Below are positions 24,690-35,635 of a stretch of 64,000 nt of DNA, piece by piece (positions within the stretch are counted from its first letter, which is position 1; every line of letters begins with the position of its first letter). The notes below the pieces were generated by a model. It saw only the letters and a list, made by a program, of their open reading frames with translations. It was not told the DNA's origin and did not search any database. The DNA lies in NCBI GenBank assembly GCA_023846275.1, contig CM043877.1, positions 16,350,607 through 16,414,606 of the forward strand. The letters are read 5' to 3'. The position numbers and the translations under genes are program-made. The stretch comes from Vanilla planifolia. Lineage: Eukaryota > Streptophyta > Magnoliopsida > Asparagales > Orchidaceae.

Positions 24690-25330
24690 TGTTTGCTAGT
24701 CAAACAATGAGTTTGAGTCATTTTGAAATTTATTATGGAAATCATCCCCAAAGTTTTATTTATGTGATTCCCTTACCTTAAGATTTTTATATTTTTGACT
24801 CTACTAAGTCTTTTGATCATAATATTTTATTATTACACAAATATATTGCTAAAAATATTATCTTAAATAACAAAATATATAACAAACTAGCAAAAGCTCA
24901 TAAATAATCCAAAGAATTTACTAATAGTTATTATGTAATTATCTGTGTTAGGTCTGAGAGATTCCTATTGAGAATCTTGAGAAAATTACATGCCAATGGT
25001 AATAAACTATTTAGAATTATGAAAAAACTAGGTATCAATATATATGTTTTGGATCTTGTATCTTATAGGAAACTATGCCCAATATCTAATAAATCTTTTA
25101 ACCTTCAACATCATTACTAAGAGAACCTATACTACCAATACCATTAACACTATTTGGTGAGTTGAGAGATCAAGTGGAGCAAATTTTTAATGATTAAATA
25201 GTTTTCACATAGGATAAAGAATAATGGACATTTTGGCATCTTGGCTAGGCCATCCTACCTATAATGGCACTTAGATTACTAAGGAGAAACTTCACTACGT
25301 AAGCCTAGAGATGTTAAAGTAGTATCAAAG
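24690..25330 (+). pseudogene. Gypsy integrase C-terminus and pol tail
   Basis: MSLSHFEIYYGNHPQSF near 24711-24760 matches the SPFExVYGxxPxxP motif at the end of the integrase core. Near 24950-25070 come VRSERFLLRILRKLHA and RIMKKLGINIYVLDL, the RxERFPxGTxxKLxxRxxGPFKVLKRIxxNAYxLDL block. Near 25160-25330 come GELRDQVEQIFND and an ITKEKLHYVSLEMLK tail. These lie on the plus strand with stops, so this is the C-terminal third of a pol gene of the same family as 22447-24230. Confidence 0.8.
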
Positions 25331-26520
25331 ATTTCACCTTAGCTCCACACAGTTGAGCTCTTTCTAACCTTGAGAGAATGACGTAGTAGTGACCTATACA
25401 TCACTTATATATTCTACTTAGAGGTGTACTTATCCAATTCAAATTCAGAGTCGTGCCAAGATTATCTTATTTATTTCTCATTATTCTCCATCATCATTGT
25501 CATTATGAGATTAATTATAGTCAACCCTTATTTTTTTGTATATTTTGGTCTTTTTTTATCAATTAGTTAAGTTATTTTCATGTACATTTTATTTTAAGTC
25601 AATTGAAAGTTAGTTGATAGCTTTTTGATTTTTTTTACTTTTAATTATGTCTAGGCCATCCTTGTAGAAACCTCATCAACTCGCATTGATCTGAGATCTT
25701 CAAACCCACATGATTCATGAACCTACATTGACTCGCACTGATCTGCTTTGACCTACACTGACTCACAAACTAGACCTAAGGCATCACCGCACCAATCTTA
25801 CCTCCCTCTACACAGTCACTCGTCAGAACACTGCTCGATATACACAAGCTTATTTCGGAACTACTTGTTTTAATTACCTATGTAGCTTTTTAAGGTGATT
25901 TTTAGCATAATTGATATCTTTTTTATTATTTGTGATGACTTTTGGAATCCTTAGAATGTCATTTAGAATCTCAAAATATATTCTTTAGTATTATCAAAAT
26001 TATTTTCATATTCCTAACTTAACAAATTACCATTATACCTTTAAGGATTCTAAAAATAAGGGTACTCATATTTTTGTATGCAATGTAATTTAAATGAAAT
26101 AATAAAGTGTTGTCATCAAAATTGTTTGATATGAGCATATTGTGTGTGATCAATTCAATGGTGTGATTTCAGAGATACCTTAGGAAGGTGAGCGAGATAA
26201 TCAAAAGAGGATATCTCAACTCATTATTCAGCATCCACAAAAAATATTAAACCACTAAGAAAATGCTTAACCCCTTTATTTCATCTTTCAAAAAAATTTA
26301 TCCTCATGTTTAACTTTCTAATTTGTGTAAGTAAATGTGTGATGTTTTTGTCTAACATTCTAAAAGCTCTACTTATATGTATACCTTACCACTTCATCAC
26401 CAACATAAGTATATTGGATGTAAGTTGTTAAACTACTTTTTTTATATTGAGATCCCTTATGTTAAAGATTAATATAAGTTTTTGACTTTTGAAAAAGTTC
26501 TTACTTACTTGAAATAGATA
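25331..26520. other. Gypsy 3' flank and unassigned AT-rich DNA
   Basis: From 25330 to 25420 the sequence still resembles 20530-20600 (end of pol). A stretch near 25660-25800 repeats ACCTACA(T/C)TGACTC and CGCATTGATCTG, resembling the short-period repeats of the LTRs at 31690 and 36105, so it may be an LTR scrap. Nothing else is recognised. Confidence 0.4.
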
Positions 26521-26524
26521 GTGA

Positions 26525-28035
26525 GGTAGGGCCATGACAAACCAAATTTAAGATTTAAGCATACCATTATAAAAATTTCGACCTAAGGAATCCGTATGTA
26601 TACTTTTGTAATTTTTGAAAGTCAATTGAATTTTTTTAGAAAATTTTTTATGAAAAAAGAAGAAAAATAATATTTAAATAATCATATCATTAAAAAAAAT
26701 AAGATTCTCTTTTCTCTCACTTATAATTGGCTAGGTCCTAAATAGTGTAAGAAGGAAATAATAAAGGAAAGAATGCTTAGGGAGGTCAAAAAAGACATAT
26801 TTGAGAGATTTTGTCTTAAATCTCCATTATAATAAAAGAGTTGAAGTCATGCAGAAGGAAGAACTAGAGAAAAGAGGTTCCAATAATTTTTTTTGAAAGT
26901 TCTATTAAGAGATTTATTTTTGCTTGGACTTTCCCTCCTCTACAATGAGTTTTGTGATGTATGTAGTGTTATTAAGGATGGATTTTTTGTGTCATGGATG
27001 GAGTAAAAAATCCCTGTCTCATTGTTTTCCAACTAATTCTCACATATTGTATAATCAAGTCAATCGTATTATATGATCAACTCAATCAGGTAGGACAATG
27101 GTGTTAGCGACTAGTACGATGAGGAGAAGACTTGGATTGACCAAACTCCTTAAAGGAACGTATAGTATGACAGAATTATATGACAATAAGATCTGTTTTA
27201 TAAAGCATATAAGTTGCAATTGGGTTGTTTGATGAATAGTCCAATCTGTTAGTTACAAGTAATCTTACAACATAATATTGGAAATCAAACTGTATGATTT
27301 GAAGTCTAGCATAGTGAATCTAACCAAGTTTCGAAGGTTTTTGTTGACTATATGTGATAACTTTTGTAAGTGCTTTTGAAATAACAAATGAGAAATTTTG
27401 TGAGATAAGAAGAAATAGAAAGTGAGAAACAAGATGCATAAACCTTTTAAAGGCCAAAAATAGAATATGATTCATTATTGATAAAATACAATTAAAATTG
27501 TATAAAAAATGGAAGAAAGAGAAAAAATGTAAGATAATTAAGAAAATATCTTAGAACTATAAGATAAGTAAATTGAATAATTATAATATAAGCATGTTGA
27601 TTTTCTTAATTTTCTTAAAGTATTGTTGTAAAATATAATATGGTGTAAGCAATTTTCAAAGCATAGAGTCATTTGCATATGTTTTTTATTTTGTGATTGC
27701 ATATTATTATTATTGATGTGTGTGTGTGTGTTTGTGTGGCATTATAAAAATTAGAATATTAAGACAAAAGAAGAAAAGAAAGAAAGAATATTTAAGTTTA
27801 ATGATTAGAAACAAAATAAGAATATTAAATATTTTTTATGACCTTTTATTGCTATTATTCAATATGAGAAAGAAAACCACTCATATTATTGTTGGACTAA
27901 GATATATGACCATTGCATGGTTGAGATTTTGTCTTCATATACATAAGCTTTTATGTGATATGAGCAATAGCTCTATGATATAAGAGAAAATTATCCCCTT
28001 TGTTATGGATACTAAGCGATGGGACAATAACACAA
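26525..28035 (+). repeat. LTR-like repeat family R1, copy B
   Basis: This copy aligns with 44385-46040 over its whole length, for example AATAATATTTAAATAATCAT, CTCTTTTCTCTCACTTA, TAGAAAGTGAGAAACAAGATGC against its partner, and TATGGTGTAAGCAATTT. A short TG repeat (about 27716-27738) sits exactly where copy C carries a long TA/TG microsatellite. It ends 20 bp before the chitinase block. Small ORFs in it (such as 27720-27983) are incidental. Confidence 0.8.
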
Positions 28036-28426
28036 CAAACAAAATAATCAAGTTTTAATTAGAAAATGTTATATAACATGTTTAATGTGTTGAAATCATA
28101 TAGGTATAAAATTTATTTGATCATTTTTTTGTTTTTTAAATTGAAAAGAAAAAACAAACATTTAAAAAGCATGTAGAAGAGTATTGCATTAGTGAAAAAT
28201 GAACTTTTCTTATTTTTTGATGAGTAAAATTGAAGACTTAAAAATTTAATCAATTCTATATGACTAAAAAACATTCACATTAATGTTTGAATTCAAAAAA
28301 AATATACCTTACAATTAAAATAAGTGTTTTTATAGAAATCATACCTGTTTTGTGAAAAATATAAATAAAAATTTTTTAAAAAAACTGTTAAAAGCATAAT
28401 AGTAATTAAAATAGTATTAGTTAAAT

Positions 28427-28431
<5 letters not shown>

Positions 28432-28480
<49 letters not shown>
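28432..28480. repeat. (TA)n microsatellite
   Basis: About 24 uninterrupted TA dinucleotides lie downstream of the chitinase gene. Copy 1 has only short AT stretches here. Confidence 0.95.
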
Positions 28481-28482
<2 letters not shown>

Positions 28483-28503
28483 GAATAGAAAAAGAGCATT
28501 GAA

Positions 28504-28599
28504 AGTAGGAAGACTCATAAAAGAGCTTTATTAGAAGTAGGAAGACTCATAAAAGAGCTTTATTAGCAGTAGGAAGACTCATAAAAGAGCTTTATTAGC
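28504..28599 (-). repeat. 32-bp tandem triplicate carrying AATAAA
   Basis: Three near-identical 32-bp units lie at 28504, 28536 and 28568. On the gene's strand each contains AATAAA (28591-28596, 28559-28564, 28527-28532), the first 60 nt past the chitinase stop codon. The units therefore probably supply alternative poly(A) signals in the 3' UTR. The matching part of copy 1 (about 8060-8105) has a single degenerate unit without AATAAA. Confidence 0.85.
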
Positions 28600-28655
28600 A
28601 TTCCGTAAGACACAGTAATTCAGGAGCAGCTGCATATCATCTTCTTCTTCGTCAT

Positions 28656-29668
28656 CTACGAGCTCGCCAACAAGTTCTGCGCCTGTGTCTCATACTCGAA
28701 CCCATTGCTCTTCGAATTGTCAGCACACCACACGAAGATCCCTGCAAGCTCCCCTTTGTTCTTTAGACTCTGGCAAGCGTCAAAGAATCCATTCGCCGGC
28801 GAGAGGCCGCCGGCGTCGGAGCCGCTGGCGAAGCTCGCCAAGACTCTTCCTCCCGGATAATTCGCCCTTTGCGCCTCGAAGTGATCCAGGAACTGTGTCA
28901 CCGTCGTTCCCGAATCGTATGCATAAAACTGGAAGTTAACGTAGTCGATGGCGGAACCGTAATCTGCCCAAAGGGCCTGGTAATGGCTCTGCACATCGCT
29001 GTCGTCGAACGGCGCGATGGACGCGAAGGATATCACCCCGTTGCTCTTCAGCGTGGAGATCAGCCGCCCAATGCAATTCGAGAAGGTGGCCGAGTCAGCC
29101 TGCGAGCTCAAAAACAGGGGTTTTTTAGAAATCCTTTGTTCTGCATAAGGAAATCGTTTCAAAAATAGATCTTTTTCACATGAACACAGAAAAAGAGAGA
29201 AATCTCCGCCTTGAAGTGCTCGTAATCGATGTCCAGGCCGTCAAGGTGGTAATCTTGTATGATGGTGGTGAGGGAAGAGACAGCATTGGTCACCCATGAG
29301 TCCGCGGAGCTCGGATTGAAGTACGCGGGATCGCCCGACACACTGTCTCCGCCGAGGCTCAGCGCGACCTTCACGTTGGGGTGTTCCTGCTTCAGGGTCG
29401 CGACGTCATCCGGCGAGAGGTTGCCAGAGTCCCAGAATATATTGAAGTCGCCGTTGGTGGGGGAGGGAGGGGAGGTCGATGTGGTGTAGTCGATGGCGAA
29501 TGCAAGGATAAAGTGGAATTCGACGCCAGAGTTTACCGGCACGTCGGAGAACTTCACGCCATTGAACAACGCGCCGATGTACTCGGCGAAGAGGTTGGAG
29601 TTCTGACCGGCGGCGAGGATGGCTTGGAGGAGGAGGAAGAGAAAAGAAAGGGTGTTTGGGGTCTTCAT
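28656..29668 (-). CDS. GH18 (class III/bulb-type) acidic chitinase, intact
   Basis: This is a secreted or vacuolar endochitinase that hydrolyses beta-1,4-GlcNAc polymers and is usually a defence or storage protein. Exon 1 is 29210-29668 (153 codons), the intron 29100-29209 (110 bp), and exon 2 is 28656-29099 (147 codons plus TAG), giving 300 residues, the family's usual length. Residues 1-20 form a signal peptide (Leu-rich, ending AILAAG). SLGG is at 104-107. The catalytic DGLDIDYE is at 143-150, with Glu150 the expected proton donor. Further GH18 strands are FASIAPFD (178-185), NFQFYAYD (208-215) and GIFVWCAD (273-280). The start is the first ATG that gives a signal peptide, and a TATA box lies 40-47 bp upstream. 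The intron begins with GC rather than GT; copy 1 has GT at the same site. If unspliced, the frame ends 17 codons into the intron. Whether the enzyme is active or a lectin-like relative is not proven, but the catalytic residues are present. Confidence 0.9.
29100..29209 (-). other. GC-AG intron of chitinase gene
   Basis: Exon 1 ends CTTCAAG and the intron starts GCGGAG; it ends CTCGCAG before GCTGAC. The pseudogene copy has AAG|GTGGAG at the same place and the same intron length of 110 bp, so the boundary is supported by comparison. Splicing here joins HFK to ADSATF in frame, as in related chitinases. Confidence 0.8.
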
Positions 29669-29707
29669 GAGGCGTGGCGTGTAAGAGCTTCTTCCCTTGG
29701 GAGTACA

Positions 29708-29715
29708 TTATAAAG
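29708..29715 (-). promoter_or_regulatory. TATA box of chitinase gene
   Basis: On the minus strand TTTATAAT lies 40-47 bp before the ATG at 29668. Transcription starting about 25-30 bp downstream would give a very short leader. The same position in copy 1 is TATTTAAT. No other promoter element is claimed. Confidence 0.5.
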
Positions 29716-29742
29716 CAATGTAGGAATGACTTTTCTCATAAA

Positions 29743-30789
29743 GACCCTCCAAATTACATATATTAGTATGTCCACACGTTTCTCACACAAATTTGAAACA
29801 AAAAATGAGCTTTTTACAAAAATTTTTAAGATAATTTAAAACGATGGATCATAAAACATAATTTTCTTAATATCACTAAATAGAAATGGCAACAAATTTT
29901 TTTAAATAAACTTTTTAAAAATATTTTATGTCAAATAATTTCTAAATATATTTAATTTAGTTCTTATCTTGAGAGATGATTAAAAGATTATAAGTATCTT
30001 ATAGATGTTGTCTAAATAACAAGTTCAAGTAAACTTAAAGGATTCACAACTTAAGAATTCAAACATCAAAGTTAATAAAAAAAATGACAACGTGGAATTG
30101 CCTTTAACTCTAGAAACAAATACTTGGGCAGACTAATTCCTTGTCTCATTTTGGTTTTTTCAAAGACTAATTCCTAAGTGAGATCATTTGACTAGAAGTT
30201 CTGCCTCTCTTATGGTAGGTTGTCATCCATCTCAATGCATTGAATGTTATACCAAACTATAGACTTTGAATAGTTTATTGCCATTGACTTTTTTATCACT
30301 ACCTCAAAATAAAAGAATAATGAAGTCTTTTTAATAAAGTTTGGACTTAGTTTTAAATGTGTGACAATAATTAATGTTATGATCGTAAATAAATTCATAC
30401 ATAAGAGAAATAATGTTTAATATTTATGAGTTTTCAAAGCTTCAAAAACAAATTATCTTTTTAAATTGTAGAAGGTGAGTCCAAATAAATAATTAGATAT
30501 AATATACGATCCAAAGTTTTAGGACTAGCTTAGATCTAATCCAAATTATCATATACAAAATCAAGCTTAATTTGAGTAATTTTAATTTTTCACTATTTTA
30601 ATAATTTATATTCAAGTCTCCTAAAATTTTAAGTAAAATATTTGAAAACTCTAAATAAAATAATAAAAAATGAATAATTAATTAAATTATTTTAAAATAA
30701 TTTAAACTAGTTTATCTATAAAACAATTAATAACTAGTTTAAAAATTCTCTGACATCATTTTATGAACTTTTTGTTACTTGAAATTAGC

Positions 30790-30790
<1 letters not shown>
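29743..30790. other. AT-rich DNA upstream of chitinase, no gene seen
   Basis: Beyond the duplicated block there is no recognisable coding sequence. It may contain the distal promoter of the chitinase gene, but no motif stands out. Confidence 0.4.

Positions 30791-30791
<1 letters not shown>

Positions 30792-30887
<96 letters not shown>
30792..30887. repeat. (TA)n(CA)n compound microsatellite
   Basis: About 34 TA units (30792-30859) run directly into about 14 CA units. The reading frames through it are artefacts. Confidence 0.95.
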
Positions 30888-30888
<1 letters not shown>

Positions 30889-31314
30889 TATAATAAAAGT
30901 TTTGCCTACCAAATAACTAAAACTTTAAATGTAAAGAAGTCTATGATGATGCATAGAAAAATCCAATTTTTTCACTTATTGGATTTGTTCCTTAGAATTT
31001 TTTATATGAATTTCTATATGAGCATTATAATCATATAAATCTAAAACAATGGAGATGTCCTTAACTCTAAATTTCATCTCAATATTGGTAATAACAAAAT
31101 AACTAATATAGTTATCTAATTCTTATAGAAATTCATCTACAATTATATTCTCAAAAAATTATTATAATCTCTAAAAAATGATGATAAAATAAAATGTTTT
31201 TCATTAGAGATATTTGATGAGGAGACTTCATTGACTTATGATCTTTCCATTTCAAGTAAAATGATGAATGGGTTATTTTAAATGTATTAGGTCATGCAAT
31301 GTATGAGAAATAAT

Positions 31315-31561
31315 AGCAAAGTTTTTTCACATTATAGAAATTATTGAAAAAATATTGTAATACATTGCATTAGCAGCTATAAAATAACAATATTATTTCA
31401 AAAATTAGTTTCACCAAAGATGATATGAAAACCTCATAATAGTAAAGTTTTTTCACATGATAGAAATTACTAAAAAAAATTGTAATACATTATGTTAGCA
31501 ACTATAAAATAATAATATTATTTCAAAAATTAGTTTCATCAAAGATGATATAAAAACCTAA
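31315..31561 (+). repeat. 126-bp tandem duplication
   Basis: Two units start at 31315 and 31441, sharing AAAGTTTTTTCACAT, TGTAATACATT and ATTATTTCAAAAATTAGTTT. They are noncoding, about 90% alike by eye. Confidence 0.85.
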
Positions 31562-31689
31562 AGAAATATAAGAAATAATGCTAATGCATTAACACATAAT
31601 GTTATATTCATAAAAAAATATCTCTTTTATTAATATGGCTTCCAACTATAACCTAGTTCTAAAAGTAAAGAATTCTTTGACTATAGTGT

Positions 31690-32815
31690 AGAGACTGAAT
31701 TGAGCAATTAAGAAGCAAGAAAAAATCCTTATAAAAGAAAAAAAACAATAGTGTAGATGACCGCACTCATCGGGTTCCCGGAGAAAACCCATTATAGTAT
31801 TAAAGAATGGAAGAGAAAATCTGATGTGGTCTTGGTGCCATTTGTCGAGCACCACTATAAGATTTTCTTATCTACTGACTGCAAAGAAGGGAGCAAAGAA
31901 AAGACAAAAGGAACTTCGAAGAAAGAAGAGGAGAAAGCTCCAAGAAGCTTCTCTAGCGTAGATGAAGCCTTCATAATCATCACCAGAGATTGATTGTAGG
32001 ACGAGTTGCTTTTGAACAAGCTTTTTATTCCTTGGTTTGTAATCCCAACTTCACCAAAAACCTTATCAATTTCTTTTCCTCCACTACCATCTCATGTCTT
32101 CTCCACTTCCTGAGTCGTTGAATACCATTACTGCCTCTTTTCTCTCTTCACAGGTGAAATTCCCTCATCTTCCTAGTCAACCCAATCGACCTGATCCATT
32201 CTGTGTCGACTTGCACAAACCTGAGTTGGCCTACACCTACCAGAGTAATCCGTCACTAACCCAAGCTGGCTCAAGCTCACTTAGCTAATTCATTGTTGCT
32301 TCGACCAATTGATCGCCACTCAGATTGATTTGCTGTCACTCCTAGCTGATTTGTCGTAGCTCCCAGCTAATTTATTGATGCTCCTATCCAATTTGTCACT
32401 ACTCTTGACCAATTTGTCATGGCTCCCAACTATTCACCATTGCTCCCAACAGATTAACTACCAATCATAGTGAGTTTCCATCAAACCCAACTGAGTCACC
32501 TCCAATCTTGACTGAGTCGCCACCGATTCTAGTCAAGTCATCACTATATCAGATTGCACCGTCTCAATGATAACCATATCACATTCCAAATTGTTAAGAC
32601 ATCTTTTAATAGCATAGTATATTTATAACTGCTCAAATCAAATCTTCTTAATCATAACTTCGTCGTGCCGCACCAACTTACCCTAAAGCTGTGCTCCAAT
32701 CTTTTCCTAAACAAGTTTAGGAATTTCATCTATTTGGACTTTCTTATCATTGCCCTAAGTAAATCGTTCTATTTAAATTCTTTAAATTCTTTTTCCACAT
32801 CAACATTTTCTAATA
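31690..32815 (+). mobile_element. 5' LTR of internally deleted gypsy element
   Basis: This stretch aligns with 36105-37350: the block GGGAGCAAAGAAAAG (about 31890 and 36264), then GAGGAGAAAGCT, CACCAGAGAT, GTCTCAATGATAAC, and CACATCAACA at the end. Boundaries are approximate. The small ORFs at 31757-31993 and 32094-32288 fall inside the LTR and are not genes. Confidence 0.75.
32290..32560 (+). repeat. ~21-bp degenerate minisatellite inside LTR
   Basis: About ten imperfect units of 20-22 bp follow the pattern (A/C)C(A/T)(G/A)(A/C)TTTGTC-(A/G)CTCC. The same array lies at about 36800-37090 in the other LTR, so it predates insertion of this element. Confidence 0.65.
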
Positions 32816-33389
32816 GCATATGTGGGAAACAATAAGAAAACTGAAATAAAAAACCAAAAGAAAGTTACATTTATTCCAAAAAAGGAGCATCTAATAGTTG
32901 CAACCAAGAGGTAGTGGAGATCCCTACACCACCATTTCAAATTTCACAAACTTTAAAACATCTTCATCTACTTATCGATAATCTTTTTGTGTATTCCAAT
33001 AACAAATGGAGCCCTTTACAAGATTTATTTCTATCTTTTGTATACTTATAGGAGATCAAATTAAAATAAGTTGCTCACCTTACTAAGAGAAAGTTTACCT
33101 ATATGCCAAACATATTTCCTTTCAATAAAAAATCACTTGAGGCCCTACCTACAACACCCAAACCTTATTATATTATACCTACTCAAAAATCTTCTAGTGC
33201 ACATCTCTTGACAACAATATTCTACTAACTATTAATACCTTATGACTTAAGTTCCTTCAACTCACACCAGATTAAAACAATTTATTGTTCTTGACTCGAT
33301 CTTATAATGCTAGCTCTTATTTTTTTTATCAAGAACACCCATGTCCCCCTAATGATGAGTCTTACCTATTTTGGCAACATAGGTATAAC

Positions 33390-34940
33390 CCAAATGTCAT
33401 TGAGTAGGTTTCCCCTTTAATCAAAGAAATCATTTTAACTCCTCTATCTCCTAAACTTCAACTATCTAACTCCATCTATGGCAATGGTAATTCAGATCTC
33501 TATATTTTTTCAAGAAAATTTAAGATAATTATCTCTTTACATGTTATGACTAGGTCATTCTATATAAAATTTTCTCTACTTATCATAAAAGAATGCTTTA
33601 TAATGGTTTTGGACATTGCTTCTTAAGTCAACTTTTTTATTTGACCAATTCAAAAGATTATCCTTATCCTCCTTTTATAGTGGTAATAGACCTAAAAAGA
33701 TATCTAAATCTCTTCTTGATTTAAAGCAATATTGAACAAAACTACTTCGAATCTATCTTTAACATTTTAGGGAAGTTCTAAAGAGATTGATTAATAGGAC
33801 TCTTGACTTACTTGAGTGGCTCTTAACAAACCTCTTCAAATTAAAGATTTTTGAAAAATACTTGGTTAGGTGCCTGCCAAAATTGCTACAATAAATCTTC
33901 AATAAAGCCATTTGTTTCATCAATGAAGATGAGTTCTCTTTAGCTTTATCTAACAGATCGAAAGGAAATGAAACATTACCTCTAAGACCCCTTGATCAAG
34001 GATAGAAAAGGCCATGAGATGACAAAGATTATCTTAGATGGCTTCACATGATAGAAAAGGAAGCCAAACTTAGTATTTTAACACTTTCTTACATGCACCC
34101 CAAGAAACAATTGTGGTAGTTATAAAAAATATATTATATCAAAAGTCAAGACCACTTTTAGAAAATAAACATGAGAAAACAAAATTCTATAAATATCATA
34201 AGGTTCATGACCACACAACTTCTAAATGTAAGGTCTTCAATACCTTAATTAAGAGATTGTTGAAAGGTCACCTTTAAGAGTATCGAGTAAAAGCCTTCAA
34301 ATTGAATTTTATTTTTAATAAGCTTGCAAGGCCAAGTACCACTGAAAAAACTAAGAAAGATGATTAGACTCTTTAGTTGATATTAAAAGAAAAAGAAAAT
34401 ATCTCTATTAGGATCATTTGTGTCATCATTGGATAGAGTTAACCCACTAAAAGAGGTCTACCCAGAGAATATTGGGACAAAAAATGATTGCCAATGTGAA
34501 AATATAACAAAAGCCATTAGTTTTGATATTATTTAGATCTAAAGACATGTCTCCTCTTGGCAACCCTTAGCATGATGCTATAGTAATCTCAAAGATAATT
34601 GCAAATGTAGAAGTCCACCGCATGCTCATTGACATGAGGAGTTCAACTGATATCTTTTTTTCTTGATGCTTTTGATAAAATTTGTATTAGTTAAAATCTT
34701 ATCCTCCTGCTTACAGGATCACTTATAAGTTTCTTTTGAGTATCTCTAAAGTCAAAAGGAACCATCACATTGTTACTTAAAATAAGAAATTCTTCTAATT
34801 CAACTATGCACATAGTTGACTTCATCATAGTCACTACTTCTTCTACCTATAATGTTCTCCTCATGAGGCTGACTATCAACACATTTTAGATGTTCATCTT
34901 GACACCACACTTATGCATGAAATTCAAGACTCTTTCAAGA
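33390..34940 (+). pseudogene. Ty3/gypsy gag-protease remnant
   Basis: From 33410, across stops, the reading FPLIKEIILTPLSPKLQL followed by a YGNGNSDLYIFSRKFK segment matches the gypsy gag opening (PFSxxIxxxPLPxxFxxPxxxxYDGxxDPxxHLxxF). Near 34193-34290 KYHKVHDHTTSKCKVF and a LIKRLLKGHL segment match the gag region before the protease (YCxFHxxxGHxTxxCxxLxxxIExLIxxGxL). Near 34570-34680 HDAIVISKIIANVEVHRMLI then DMRSSTDIFFLDAF matches the protease active site (DALVIxxxIxxxxVxRVLVDxGSSxxIL), with catalytic Asp kept and the following Gly lost. No RT or integrase is recognisable before the 3' LTR. Confidence 0.75.
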
Positions 34941-35319
34941 TGGTCAAAGTGTAAGGAGACCTTCTATAGTTAAGGAGATCCTACCTGAACTCCATGAAAA
35001 TAATAGTTCAATTATCCATCAAACTCTCCAAAAGAAAAATTCCTATCCCTGATTATCACCTTCAGATAAAGGATGATACTAATTTTCCATGTACGTGGAG
35101 TGGGGACCACTTAAAAAATTTTATCCCTAAAATATAAAAGACATCAAAGACATGAGATAACATATTTTATTGACTCTCAATATAAGTTCTATACATTTTT
35201 TCTCTTAATTCACATGACTAAGAACCACTTATAAAGTCTAATAAATATTATAACATCACTTAAAGCTTGAGTAGTACACTCTTGATGTCTTTTCATTACC
35301 ACCAAAATGTCAAAAAATG

Positions 35320-35635
35320 CTAAGAGATGATCACCCACCCCCCAGTGGAGGGGGCTTTTGCTGAGACTCTTCAGTTTGCCAGGGGTCTGGAGGCTGTCCG
35401 GTTCACCCACATCCATAGAGAAGGGAACACGCCAGCTGACTGGGCTGCTCATGCTGCATGCCTCAATGAGTTTGTATGGGCTCCTGGGGACTCCCTCCCC
35501 AAGCCCCTACTTAAGCTTATGTTGTCTGATTTCATGTTCGATCCTCCTTGAGGATCCATCTTGTAACTCGTGTATGGCTTGGCCTCTTTTGATATAATAT
35601 ATATTATATCCACTTCAAAAAAAATTCTAAGAGAT
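35320..35635 (+). mobile_element. 5'-truncated LINE insertion with poly(A) and TSD
   Basis: A GC-richer insert (35329-35626) is flanked by the direct repeat CTAAGAGAT (35320-35328 and 35627-35635). It contains the C-terminal end of an RNase H-type domain, open to the TGA at 35549-35551, with AVRFTHIHREGNTPADWAAH near 35387-35446. This matches the RVT_3/RNase H tail of plant LINEs (VxFxHVxRExNxxADxLA). It ends in a short noncoding tail and an A-run (35617-35624). Truncated 5' end, A-tail and target duplication are the marks of target-primed reverse transcription. It is inserted in the gypsy element at 31690-37350. Confidence 0.9.

Larger units (their letters stand above)
28056..29742 (-). repeat. 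Duplicated chitinase block, copy 2 (intact gene)
   Basis: This is the partner of 7626-9212 in direct orientation, about 20.4 kb away. It carries two insertions that copy 1 lacks: a TA microsatellite at 28432-28480 and extra 32-bp units at 28504-28599. Confidence 0.85.

Noticed and set aside
28504-28599. CRISPR-like array of 32-bp repeats
   Set aside because: The units are directly adjacent without spacers, in plant DNA; it is a simple tandem repeat.
28685-29713. Plus-strand ORFs and a second minus-strand ORF (29406-29708) over the intact chitinase
   Set aside because: They are shadow frames. The minus-strand ORF from 29708 starts upstream of the true ATG but in another frame, with no signal peptide or GH18 motif.
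30763-31038. 91-codon ORF of alternating Ile-Tyr and Thr-His
   Set aside because: It is a translation of a TA/CA microsatellite.
31757-32288. Small ORFs with hydrophilic or Pro-Ser-rich peptides (31757-31993, 32094-32288)
   Set aside because: The sequence recurs in the 3' LTR without keeping the frame, so it is LTR DNA rather than a gene.
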